Source: Martinezella miluonensis (GTDB lineage Bacteria; Pseudomonadota; Alphaproteobacteria; Rhizobiales; Rhizobiaceae). Taken from it: a stretch of DNA of 64,000 bases. The translations under genes and the position numbers were made by a program. This document shows, one piece after another, positions 27,079-36,800 of this stretch (its first letter is position 1; each line of letters opens with the position of its first letter). The notes beneath the pieces were generated by a model, which was given only the letters and a program-made list of their open reading frames with translations, searched no databases and had not been told where the DNA came from. The DNA is taken from the NCBI RefSeq assembly GCF_900094545.1, contig NZ_FMAH01000028.1, positions 1 to 64,000 of the forward strand, read 5' to 3'.

Positions 27079-27777
27079 TCAAATGATGGTTGTGTCAAAA
27101 TCGGACTCGTCGAAGTCGACGAGATCCGCCAGACGCGCGCGGTCGAGAAAGGCAACGATACCGTTGCGGAAGGACAGCAGACCGGCTTCACGCATGTCCC
27201 TGAGCACACGATTTATGTGCACTGTCGACAGACCGACGGCATCGCCAATATCTGCCTGCGTCAAAGGGCAATCGAAGTACTCGGAGTTAGCATAGTCTCT
27301 TGACATGCCAACACGCGTTCCGAGCTCAAGCAGCATGTAGCCTGTTCTTTCGAGCGCATCGCGCCGCCCGATGTTGGCAAGCCTCTCCGACATGCGCGCC
27401 TGATGCCGTACCAATTCGGCAATGACGATGCGATAGAAGTATGTCGGCGCGTCGACTTTCGGAAGCGCGGTGAAATCTGGGAAAGCCGTCACCGTTACAT
27501 TGGTGATTGCCCGCACGGTCTCGCGTGAAAGCGCTGCCAGCGATGTCGAGATCATATCGCCGCGCAGCACGAATTCTGTGACGAAGCGTGTGCCGTTCGG
27601 CAGCGTCTTACTGCTCGCAGCCCAACCATTCAGAACGAAAAGAAGACGCGGCGTATCATGTCCGTAGCCGCAGATCTCACTCCCCGCAACGAAGGTTCTC
27701 GCTACGCCACCGAGACTTCGAACATACTCAATCGGAATCTGTGCCGCCATGCCGTCATCCCATCGACCGAAGACCAT
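27079..27777 (-). CDS. Crp/Fnr-family transcriptional regulator
   Basis: 232-residue regulator. The N-terminal part is a cyclic-nucleotide-binding-like beta barrel (LLFVLNGWAASSKTLPNGTR, FVTEFVLRGDMI), without the FNR cysteine cluster, and the C-terminus is a Crp HTH: CPLTQADIGDAVGLSTVHIN followed by RVLRDMREAGLLSFRNG. ATG 27777 is given; ATG 27750 (MAAQIPIEYV) is an equally good start. It lies between the LuxR gene and the polysaccharide genes and is transcribed alone. Signal unknown. Confidence 0.87.
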   Translation of the reverse strand: MVFGRWDDGMAAQIPIEYVRSLGGVARTFVAGSEICGYGHDTPRLLFVLNGWAASSKTLPNGTRFVTEFVLRGDMISTSLAALSRETVRAITNVTVTAFPDFTALPKVDAPTYFYRIVIAELVRHQARMSERLANIGRRDALERTGYMLLELGTRVGMSRDYANSEYFDCPLTQADIGDAVGLSTVHINRVLRDMREAGLLSFRNGIVAFLDRARLADLVDFDESDFDTTII

Positions 27778-27978
27778 ATCTCGAATGTTCCGTGGACCAT
27801 CTGAAATATAGTCTTCGCGAGTTCAAACCTCTTAGTACCATAGAAAATCCGCAGTGTCTCCGATGTAAATCAATACCAGCTATTTCCAGAAGCTCCATCG
27901 CTCCCGTGCTGGCGCCTTGTATGCTTCATATGGGACAGTAATATTTCGAGGTGTTTACTTTATGCGTAATTCAAAATA

Positions 27979-27992
27979 GCGAAATATTTCGC
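27979..27992. promoter_or_regulatory. 14-bp palindrome GCGAAATATTTCGC
   Basis: Perfect palindrome in the 225-bp space between the pyruvyl transferase end and the Crp-type gene start, about 200 bp upstream of the latter. The dyad without a loop suits a dimeric regulator site better than a terminator. The protein is unknown. Confidence 0.35.
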
Positions 27993-28002
27993 GAGAAACA
28001 TG

Positions 28003-29223
28003 TTATACCTGCAATGCAGGATATCGATCACTTTCGGTTAAGTGCCGACGCATATTGGAAACTCCGGCTCGGGCCTCCGCAATGGTAAGATGATGTCGAA
28101 GGACTTCAATCTCCTCCTTTTGGGCTGCCTTCAGCAGCAGCGCGATATGCTCGGGCGTTGGCGATGCCTCTTTTATGAAATAGGCCTCGCGCCCGACAGA
28201 ATTGAAGAATCCTTCGACCTTCCGGTCCCAACCCAAACCGATATGCGGGATTCTCAGCGCATAGGCCGCGATGCAGGCGTGCAGCCGGTGAGCCAAAATC
28301 ACATCCATTGACTGGATTGTCTCTATCAAATCAACCGGAAGTCGCGGCCGCCTGGAAACAGTCAGAGTGCCGGCACCAATAGCACGATGCTTGGCAACCG
28401 AACTGCGGATGCGCTCCGCAAAAGCCTGATCTTCGCGAGCTCCATTGCAGAACAAGACGACGCGTTGGCCGTCATCCAAAAGCAATGCGATCAAATCTCT
28501 ATAGGGGGCAATACTCGAAAATGGGATGCCGGAGGCATTGGCACTGCCATGTCTCTGCAGGATCAATGGGTCGGTGACGCAGAGTCCTACGGTCAATCGG
28601 CCCTTGGATGGGGAGACTGGGTCCCTAGCGGTCGGCGAAGCCCGAAGCAACAGTCCGGGATCGCGCACGATTTTGGCGCTCGGCCCTTCGGGGAAGTGCT
28701 CAAACCAGGCGTCTTGCGCAAAGCCATCGCGCACGGAAAGATGGACAAGACGCGTCTGCTTCAATCGTGCAAAGAGATGGTATGCCGGCTCCGACCAATG
28801 GTTGCTGACGCCGACAGCGTAGATCGCAAGCGGGCGATCGTGCCGGGAGACGCAATCAAGCACTGTGCCGATCTTGAGCGGGAAATTCAGATCGTCGTCC
28901 TGAAACAAATTGCCGCCGCCGATCACGACAGCGTCCGCGGATGCAACCTTGTCTTCCCACTGCCCGCGAAGTTTGTTCAGGCGACGCTCGAGCCCGGCGC
29001 GGACAAGCCGTCGACGGATGCCTGCGGGGAGCCGATGGAGCAGCCCGAGCACGAGGCGCCTGCGCCCGCCGTGGCCTGCGCCAAAGGCCTGCCGCCCCGC
29101 GAGATCGATCGTCTCGACTTCGATCTCGCCCCTGCCATTCGTCAATGCAAGTTCGACGCATTCTGCGAGCAGTCCGTCGCCTAGGTTTTCACTATACTTC
29201 ACATTGAAAACAAGGATCTTCAT
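28003..29223 (-). CDS. Polysaccharide pyruvyl transferase family protein
   Basis: 406-residue protein adding ketal-linked pyruvate from phosphoenolpyruvate to sugar residues of an exopolysaccharide. Diagnostic segments: NVKYSENLGDGLLAECVELA at the N-terminus, VVIGGGNLFQDDDLNFPLK, and late in the protein SMDVILAHRLHACIAAYALR with HIGLGWDRKVEGFF. Its ATG overlaps the stop of the Wzy-like gene by four bases, so the two are coupled. Pyruvylation gives acidic polysaccharides, as in succinoglycan. Confidence 0.87.
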   Translation of the reverse strand: MKILVFNVKYSENLGDGLLAECVELALTNGRGEIEVETIDLAGRQAFGAGHGGRRRLVLGLLHRLPAGIRRRLVRAGLERRLNKLRGQWEDKVASADAVVIGGGNLFQDDDLNFPLKIGTVLDCVSRHDRPLAIYAVGVSNHWSEPAYHLFARLKQTRLVHLSVRDGFAQDAWFEHFPEGPSAKIVRDPGLLLRASPTARDPVSPSKGRLTVGLCVTDPLILQRHGSANASGIPFSSIAPYRDLIALLLDDGQRVVLFCNGAREDQAFAERIRSSVAKHRAIGAGTLTVSRRPRLPVDLIETIQSMDVILAHRLHACIAAYALRIPHIGLGWDRKVEGFFNSVGREAYFIKEASPTPEHIALLLKAAQKEEIEVLRHHLTIAEARAGVSNMRRHLTESDRYPALQV

Positions 29224-30641
29224 CGAAGTTCTCCAGCAGTACGCAAACTACCTCCGGATTTGGACAGTATATGCTGGGCCTCGGCGCCGAATGCGGAAAT
29301 GCTCCCTGCGAGAATGTAAAATATCAGTCCAAGATCATACACCGTGCCGGAGGCGAAAGCAGAAATGAGAACGGTGATGATCCCGGCCTTGGCGGAGCGC
29401 ACGACCGCGGCGGTCTCCCGCGACGGATACGGGAAGCGCCCGTCTGCCGTAAGCAGCCGGCCGACGAATAATGCAAAGAGCAGCGTGCCGAAGAGCCCGA
29501 CATTGGACAAAAGCACAAGACCGAAGCTTGATGCGCGGGCGCTTCCAAGGCCAGCACCGAAGCCATTCGTGTCCAGGAAAGCCCGATAAGCCATGGCGTT
29601 CCACATGAAGCGCTCGCGCCCGGACTGACTATCGGCCTTTGAGAGCAGCATTTCGTCGAGAAACTCGTGCAGACTATGGGCGAGATCCGGCATGACTATG
29701 AGAACGAAGAAGATGGCAAGCGGCATGCTCGCCAGAATGGACACGATCAGAACCGGCCGTCCGGCACCGGGCTCGCGGCGGAAAGCCAGAAATGACTGCA
29801 GGCTGAGAATAGGCAGGATAGCGGCGAGCCCGATAAGCGCGGTCGCCGACGTCGATAGGATCAGCGCGACCAGAAGCAAGCCTGCAAAGGCACCTGTGAT
29901 GGTTGAGCGGATACCGCTGAGCCACAGGCTGGTGATGATGGCAAAGAGGACGAGCGTGAAGTCGGCGAATGCCGAAGCCTCGGGAAAGGTTCCCGAAATG
30001 CGCTTCAATCCCCCCTTTTCGGCATTGGTCAAAAGGGCGTAATTGGCCGTCCGCACGAAACTCAACAGAGAGTCCGTGTGGGTGAAATGGGTAATTATGT
30101 CGGCAAGTGCGAAGCCGAGATCGACGCTCGAGACGATCAAGATCCCTTTGACAAAGGTCAAGGGCATGGTGTCACGCCGGAAGAAGGCAAAGGTAGCGAT
30201 GAAGCAAATCAGGCCGCCGGCGGCATAGACCGATTGCGTAATATTATTTGAGGAGAAGCGCAGCGGCACCAGCGCAATCAAGCTGCGAGCGCCAACCATG
30301 CGCTCAACCGACATTGTCTGCGTCATGCCTTGAAACATTCGTGGGAAGAAAATCGCTGTAAAGATTCCGAAGGCGGTCAGAAGCAGCAGGAGGAACCCGG
30401 GACGCCAGGGGACCAGGGCGGCGAGAAATGGCCCCTCTCCATAGGCTGCGAACAGGCGAACGGCGAAGAACACCAGAAATAGGCTCGGCACGAGCACAGA
30501 CGCGCCGCCGAGGCCAGGCACGCTGAAAGCGGCAGCCGCGCCAAACACGGTCGACAGGATCATGATGATAAACGACCAACGGACAGGCGTCGTCAACGTC
30601 ACAACACCAACGATCAGTGTTACAAGCCCCATGGCATTCAT
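29220..30641 (-). CDS. Wzy/O-antigen ligase-like polysaccharide polymerase
   Basis: 473-residue integral membrane protein with about eleven or twelve helices. The long loop before the last helices carries SGRERFMWNAMAYRAFLDTN followed by GFGAGLGSARASS, the signature of the O-antigen polymerase/ligase superfamily. It is expected to link polysaccharide repeat units at the periplasmic face. It heads a two-gene minus-strand operon with the pyruvyl transferase and is divergent from the GH16 gene. ExoQ-like role in this locus is inference. Confidence 0.83.
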   Translation of the reverse strand: MNAMGLVTLIVGVVTLTTPVRWSFIIMILSTVFGAAAAFSVPGLGGASVLVPSLFLVFFAVRLFAAYGEGPFLAALVPWRPGFLLLLLTAFGIFTAIFFPRMFQGMTQTMSVERMVGARSLIALVPLRFSSNNITQSVYAAGGLICFIATFAFFRRDTMPLTFVKGILIVSSVDLGFALADIITHFTHTDSLLSFVRTANYALLTNAEKGGLKRISGTFPEASAFADFTLVLFAIITSLWLSGIRSTITGAFAGLLLVALILSTSATALIGLAAILPILSLQSFLAFRREPGAGRPVLIVSILASMPLAIFFVLIVMPDLAHSLHEFLDEMLLSKADSQSGRERFMWNAMAYRAFLDTNGFGAGLGSARASSFGLVLLSNVGLFGTLLFALFVGRLLTADGRFPYPSRETAAVVRSAKAGIITVLISAFASGTVYDLGLIFYILAGSISAFGAEAQHILSKSGGSLRTAGELR

Positions 30642-30762
30642 TGTGAGGTAATCCAGCCGCTTTGCGTATTGCTACTGCAAGCTAGCACGTCGCCCATGCG
30701 GCTGTATTTCCGCCTTCCCTAAGCCTTTTGGAGGACGCATCGGCCGAAATGAGTCCTATACC

Positions 30763-31635
30763 ATGGGTGTTACGGCGCTCATGTTGGTTTGCATGGATCA
30801 CGTCTTACAAACCTGCCGCGCTCGATGCTTGACCAGCCGCCGCGCGATTCTTTACGCATCGGTTGCCACAGCACTCGTTGCGATCTGCGATACCAAGGTC
30901 GCATATGCCGGCGATACCGGCGATGCGCTTGATGTCGACAACATGACGTTGACCTTCCAGGATGCTTTTGACACGCTCAGCATCTCTGCCTGGGGACCTA
31001 GCACGCGCTGGATTGCCCATACGCCCTGGAATGGCGATTTCGGAGGTGCCCGCTTCTCTGATCCGAGCGGCGAGTTCCCCTTCGCAGTACAGGACGGGAT
31101 GCTGCGCATTACCGCCGCGCGCGATAGCGAGGGTGTATGGCGCTCCGGCCTGATTGCTTCCGTTGACAGCGATGGGAATGGCTTCGCTCAGCAATATGGT
31201 TACTTCGAGATGCGCGCGCGGCTGCCTGATGGGCCGGGCGTGTGGCCGGCATTCTGGCTGATTGGCAAGGATCGCTCGAAGGCCACTGCCGAGATAGATG
31301 TGATCGAATATTATGGCGACAAGCCGGGTGCCTATTCCTCGACGGTGCATGTCTGGCACCGCGATGGCCGGCACGATTCAGACTATTCCCGCATCAAGGC
31401 ATTCTCCACCGCGAACCCCGCCGACATGCATCGCTATGGCGTGAAGATCGATTCAGACTTCATACGCATGTATTTCGATGGAAGCCTCGTCTGGAAAACC
31501 AAAGTTTTGCCGGAGCATCGCCAGCCAATGTATATATTGATCGATCTCGGCATCGTCGACGGCATAACGAAGGTGGCTGCCGCCGACCCATCCTTCATGT
31601 TTGTCGACTATGTCAGAGCCTACCAGTTCCGGTAG
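30763..31635 (+). CDS. Glycoside hydrolase family 16 endoglycanase (ExoK-like)
   Basis: 290-residue secreted beta-glycanase. An N-terminal hydrophobic segment (RRAILYASVATALVAICDTK, ending near VAYAG) is a probable signal peptide; the GH16 fold follows with the catalytic EIDVIE motif at residues 177-182 (nucleophile E177, acid/base E182) and WPAFWLIGKD ahead of it. Such enzymes trim nascent exopolysaccharide in rhizobia. ATG 30763 is given; ATG 30781 or 30793 are possible. It is divergent from the polymerase gene. Confidence 0.9.
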   Translation: MGVTALMLVCMDHVLQTCRARCLTSRRAILYASVATALVAICDTKVAYAGDTGDALDVDNMTLTFQDAFDTLSISAWGPSTRWIAHTPWNGDFGGARFSDPSGEFPFAVQDGMLRITAARDSEGVWRSGLIASVDSDGNGFAQQYGYFEMRARLPDGPGVWPAFWLIGKDRSKATAEIDVIEYYGDKPGAYSSTVHVWHRDGRHDSDYSRIKAFSTANPADMHRYGVKIDSDFIRMYFDGSLVWKTKVLPEHRQPMYILIDLGIVDGITKVAAADPSFMFVDYVRAYQFR

Positions 31636-31939
31636 GCCCTTCATCATCATTCTCCCCGGCAACTCATCTCGACCTCGCGCATACATATGCGTGGCAGATG
31701 CAACCACTCTCGTGCCGATCCGCATGGCGCCGCGTAATGCTTTCGGTCGAGTTGGGCTGGTCGCATGAAACCTCTCAGACGAAATGGCTACGCTGCAGTC
31801 TGACTTACGACTTTCGATGGTGAGAACAGTCATCCCAATGATCAACTGGTGCTTTTGCTCCAGCGTGAAATTCTGCGGTGGACGATGAAGCATCTCTCAT
31901 CGCGTCATCGTCAGTCGCAGGACAACCAGGAGGGCGATA
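31636..31939. other. 304-bp spacer upstream of the NRPS operon
   Basis: Probably contains the promoter for the NRPS-PKS operon. Includes CGCATACATATGCG (CGCATA-N2-TATGCG) near 31677-31690. No gene is convincing; the minus-strand frame here only shadows the GH16 gene. Confidence 0.4.
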
Positions 31940-33853
31940 ATGATTGACCGCGAGGCTCAAGCAAAAGTAGTTGGCCCGGCAAGCCTGCATTACGATCGCA
32001 ATCTTTGCCTTCATGAAATGCTGCGCAACCAAGCTAGCGCGGCACCGGAGGCGACGGCCTTAGTCTTCGGCGACACTCACGTCACCTATCGCGATCTTGA
32101 TCGCATATCCGACGCGCTCGCGCAGTATCTGATCAGCGCCGGCGTTCAAAAGGCCGATATCGTCGGCCTCTTCCTGCCGCGAAGCGTGAATGCCGTCATT
32201 TGCACCCTGGCCATCCTGAAAGCCGGCGGCGCCTATCTTCCCCTGGATCCTGCCTTTCCGGTCGAGCATCTCGATTTCGTCGTCGGAGAATGTGCCCCGA
32301 AGGTCGTTTTTGTCGACCCCGCTTATGGCGACAAGCTGGCGAGCGTACCGAGCATGAGTGGCCACGTCATCGAAGCAGATGCCATTATCGCCGAGATGGC
32401 GAGCCAGCCCGGGGCTATCGCGCCCGCCGTGGATATAACGGGCGGTGATCTCGCCTACGTCATGTATACCTCCGGCTCGACCGGGCGGCCCAAGGGCACG
32501 ATGATCTGCCATCGCAGCATTGCCAGGGTCGTTCTCGACCAGACCTATATCGATTTCCGTCGGGATGATGTCGTGCTCCACACGGCCACCATCTCCTTCG
32601 ACGCATCGACATTCGAAATCTGGGGTGCGCTTCTCAATGGTTGCACATTGGCGATCATGCCCGACGCCGATTTCTCCATTTCGCGTCTGACGGACTTCAT
32701 GCAAGCAACGGATGTCAGCATCTCCTTCCTCACGACAGGACTGTTCAATCTCTTTGCCGATCATGCTCACATATCCCTGCCGAGGCTTCGGCACATCCTC
32801 TTTGGCGGCGAGGTCGGCTCGGCTGTTCACGCCCGACGCTTTCTGGAGCACCATCCTGGCTGCAGGCTCAGCAATGTCTACGGGCCGACCGAGACGACCG
32901 TCTTTGCCACCGCCTTCCCAGTCTTGCCCAGCTTTTCGGGCCCGGAGCTGCCGATCGGCAAGGCGATTGCTCATACAGGGATCGCGATACTGGACGAGGA
33001 ATTGCGCATCCTTCCTGCGGGCATTGAGGGTCAATTGGCGATCTCGGGCGACGGCCTCGCCATAGGTTATTTCAAGCGGCCGGAGCTGACGGAGCAGAAA
33101 TTCGTCACTGTCGAGACGAAAGACGGCAGGACACGCTTCTATCTGACGGGCGACGTGGCCTGCCTGAAACCGGACGGCACCGTTACTTTCAAGGGACGCC
33201 GCGACCGGCAAGTCAAGATCAACGGCAAGCGCATTGAGCTCGACGAAATCGAAGCCGCGCTCAGGCGCGATCCACGCCTCGCCGACGGCGTAGTGCTTTG
33301 CCACACGCAGGGTGAGAACCTGAAACGCATCGTTGCCTATCTATGCCCGAAAGAGAGCCATATGGGCGCAGGCGCCGATCTGGCACAAGGCGTCATGGCG
33401 ACGTTGCGCGCAGCTCTTCCGGCCTACATGATCCCGAATGCCGCAGTCATCGTGGACGCCTTGCCGCTGACGCCGGCTGGCAAAGTCGATCGTTCGAAAT
33501 TGCTACCCCCTGCGGTCGAAGCCCAGACAAGGCCAGCGGACACCAGGAGCCTGACCGAAGAGCTGCTGACGACCCTTTGGCAAGACGCATTGGCTCTCGA
33601 AAGCGTCGATCTCGACAGGAACTTCTTCGACCTCGGCGGCACCTCCCTGCAGCTATTGGAAATTCATGCCGGTCTTGAGGAGGCGCTCGGTCGCGCGATC
33701 GATGTGGTCGCGCTGCTGCGTTATCCGACAATTCGGGAACTGGCGCTTCATCTGGATGGGCGCACACCAAGCCCGACACGCATTGCCGCCACCGCTCAGC
33801 GCGCAGCACTTCAGAAGAAGGCGATTTCTCATATCCGCAGGAGCTCTCTATGA
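31940..33853 (+). CDS. NRPS adenylation-PCP didomain protein
   Basis: 637 residues. An adenylation domain (about 30-520) activates an amino acid as an adenylate and loads it on the following carrier. Core motifs: MYTSGSTGRPKGTM (A3), NVYGPTETTVFA (A5), TGDVACLKPDGT (A7), GRRDRQVKINGKRIELDEIE (A8). The pocket Asp of FDAST is present, so an alpha-amino acid is expected, but the code I read by eye does not match one I know. The carrier motif LGGTSLQ puts the phosphopantetheine on Ser569. No condensation domain, so it is either a starter module or an in-trans loader. Its stop overlaps the next start by four bases. Confidence 0.9.
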   Translation: MIDREAQAKVVGPASLHYDRNLCLHEMLRNQASAAPEATALVFGDTHVTYRDLDRISDALAQYLISAGVQKADIVGLFLPRSVNAVICTLAILKAGGAYLPLDPAFPVEHLDFVVGECAPKVVFVDPAYGDKLASVPSMSGHVIEADAIIAEMASQPGAIAPAVDITGGDLAYVMYTSGSTGRPKGTMICHRSIARVVLDQTYIDFRRDDVVLHTATISFDASTFEIWGALLNGCTLAIMPDADFSISRLTDFMQATDVSISFLTTGLFNLFADHAHISLPRLRHILFGGEVGSAVHARRFLEHHPGCRLSNVYGPTETTVFATAFPVLPSFSGPELPIGKAIAHTGIAILDEELRILPAGIEGQLAISGDGLAIGYFKRPELTEQKFVTVETKDGRTRFYLTGDVACLKPDGTVTFKGRRDRQVKINGKRIELDEIEAALRRDPRLADGVVLCHTQGENLKRIVAYLCPKESHMGAGADLAQGVMATLRAALPAYMIPNAAVIVDALPLTPAGKVDRSKLLPPAVEAQTRPADTRSLTEELLTTLWQDALALESVDLDRNFFDLGGTSLQLLEIHAGLEEALGRAIDVVALLRYPTIRELALHLDGRTPSPTRIAATAQRAALQKKAISHIRRSSL

Positions 33854-36800
33854 AACGGAATCACCAGGAGAATGGCAAACAGCGTGATTTCGAAGATAAT
33901 GAGGACCTGAATGACCAAATTTCCGGGCAAGTCGCCATTGTCGGCATGTCCGGCCGCTTTCCCGGCGCTCCGTCTGTACCGGCGCTCTGGCAGCTTGTGC
34001 TTGAAGGAAAGAACGCCTTTTCGCTCTTTTCGCCGGATGAAATCGAAGACGCGTTCACCGACGAAGAGCGTGCGCAGCCCAACTATGTCGCTGCAAGGCC
34101 TCATCTCGATGGCGCTGACATGTTCGATGCCGAATTCTTCGGCATGTTTCCGCGCGAAGCTGCGATAACCGATCCGCAACATCGTATCTTCCTGGAAATA
34201 TGCTGGGAGGCGCTTGAGGATGGCGGCTACGATCCGCAGCGCTATGCCGGTCTGATTGGGGTATTCGCCAGCTGCTCGATGCCGACCTATCTGATCAACA
34301 ACGTCCTGCGCGACCGCGCGAAGGCCGAGGAGTTCACGTCGAACTACCAGATCGGCTGTTTCCACGAGCTCGTCGGCGCTCTCAATGATGCGCTGGCAAC
34401 CCGCATCGCCTATAAATTCAATTTGCGCGGGCCTGCCTTTACCTTGCAGTCGGCATGCTCAAGCTCCCTGCTTGCCGTTTCGCAGGCGTGTCAGAATCTC
34501 CTCACATATAGCTGCGACATGGCTCTTGCGGGCGGCGTCTCGGTCACCATTCCGCAAAAAAGGGGCTACATCTACCAGGAAGGTGGCATGGCCTCGCCCG
34601 ACGGCACCTGCCGCCCGTTCGACGCCAACGCTGCCGGAACCGTCTTTGCGAGCGGAGCAGGCGTCGTCCTCCTGAAGCGCCATGAGGATGCCCTGCGGGA
34701 TGGCGACCACATCTATGCGGTCATTCGCGGCTACGGCATCAACAATGACGGCAGCGACAAGGTTGGCTTTACGGCGCCGAGCGTGGAGGGGCAAGCCGAG
34801 GCTATTGCCACGGCTCTCGCCAATGCCGGCGTCGAACCCTCAAGCATCGGCTATATCGAGTGTCACGGCACCGCGACGCCGCTCGGCGATCCCATAGAAT
34901 TCAATGGATTGACGAGGGTCTTTGCGGATGAGGTACCGGGGTCGGCCAGCTGTGCGCTTGGCTCGGTCAAGGGCATCATCGGCCATACCGACGTGGCGGC
35001 CGGCGTTACGGGGCTTATCAAGACGGCGCTGGCGTTGCGTTGCGCCAAGATCCCGCCGATGCCCAACTATAGTCAGCCCAATCCGCGCATCGATCTCAAA
35101 AAAAGCCCCTTTTACATCCCGACAGCAGCCGGCGCATGGCCGCAGGGACCAGCACCGAGAAGAGCCGGCGTCAGCGCCTTTGGCGTCGGCGGCACAAACG
35201 TTCATATCGTTCTCGAAGAGCCCCTTCACCCGTCGACCACGTCGAAAGAGGTGGAGGGCCACTACATCCTCCCTCTTTCGGCGCGCAACAAGCCGGCCAT
35301 CGCAGAGATGCGTGCAAATCTGAGCAATCATCTCGCCGAGAACCCGAAGCTTTCGATAGCGCAGCTGGCGCACACGCTGCAAACAGGGCGGCGCGAGTTC
35401 GGCCACCGGTTGGCTATTGCCGCCGAAAGCGTCGAGGAAGCGATCATCAAGCTGACGACGGACGGCTATCAATCCCTTGTCGCCGCCGACCAGCCGCCCG
35501 TCGCATTCATGTTTCCCGGCCAGGGTGCGCAATATGTCGGCATGGGCGCAGGGCTTTACCGCTCCGAGCCGGAGTTTACCCGCTGGATCGATCGTGGTTC
35601 CGAGCTTCTGAAAATGACGCTCGGGCTCGATCTGCGTGACTACATCTGCCATACCGGCCCCGTGACGCAGGCTATCGCCGATGAGCAGCGCGAAACACGG
35701 ATCGCTCAACCCTGCCTTTATCTTGTCGAATATGCGCTTGCCCGATTGTGGCTCAGCCGCGGCGTCAAACCGTATGCCATGATCGGACATAGCGTTGGCG
35801 AGTTTGTAGCCGCCACGCTCGCCAACGTCATTTCGTTCGAAGACGGCCTACGTCTTGTGGCCAATCGCGGGCGGCTGATGCAGCATCAGCCGCAAGGAGC
35901 GATGGTATCCGTCCGCGCCGATGCCGGCACGACGGCTTCCTATCTACGAGGCGCCGTCGAGATCGCTGCGATCAATGCGCCGAAGCTCTGCGTCATTTCC
36001 GGCCCCTTTGGCGACATGGATAATGTATGCGCCGCACTTGCCGCCGCCGACATAGCCTTCAGCCGGCTGCATACGTCACACGCCTTTCATTCGGCGATGA
36101 TGAAGGACGCCGCTCTCGCGCTGCGCGAGGAGACGGAGAAGGCGACATATGGTACCGCGACCCTGCCCTTCATCTCATGCGTCACAGGCGACTGGCAGAC
36201 CACCGAGCTGGCGACATCGCCCGATTACTGGGCCATGCATTGCCGTGACGCCGTTCGCTTTGCCGACGGCCTGGTCGCGCTCTGCCGCGACCGCAAGCCG
36301 GTTCTTCTCGAAGTCGGACCGGGCCGCACGCTGTCGGTCTTTGCGGCGCAGACGATCGCAAGGGACGGTCTTTCCGCCGTCGTCCAATCCCTGCCCGAAC
36401 ATGATCGAGCCTCTGCGGCCGCCGAAACTCTGGCTGAAGCGCATGGCAAGCTATGGATGGCAGGCTGTCCGCTGAATTGGCCGGCCATTCCCTCGTTGGC
36501 GCAACAGCGGCTGGCTTTGCCCACCTATCCGTTCCAGCGGCAGCGCCATTGGATCGATGCCCCTCCATCCGCACGTCGTTCATCGACGCTGCGGGCGGAC
36601 GCCGAACTGAACAATCCTCCCACAACCGGATCCTTTGTCTCTGACGTCAACATCACCGAGGAGAATCGAACGATGAATGTTGCATCACCAATTCCAGTCC
36701 CCAACCGCCTGCCGCGATTGGAAACCACTCTTCTGACGCTGCTGAGCGACATGTCTGGTGAAACGCTCGGGCCGGATGAGCGAGCAGCGACATTTCTGGA

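Noticed and set aside
31677..31690. CGCATA-N2-TATGCG dyad as promoter operator of the NRPS operon
   Set aside because: Too short and about 250 bp from the start to separate from chance.
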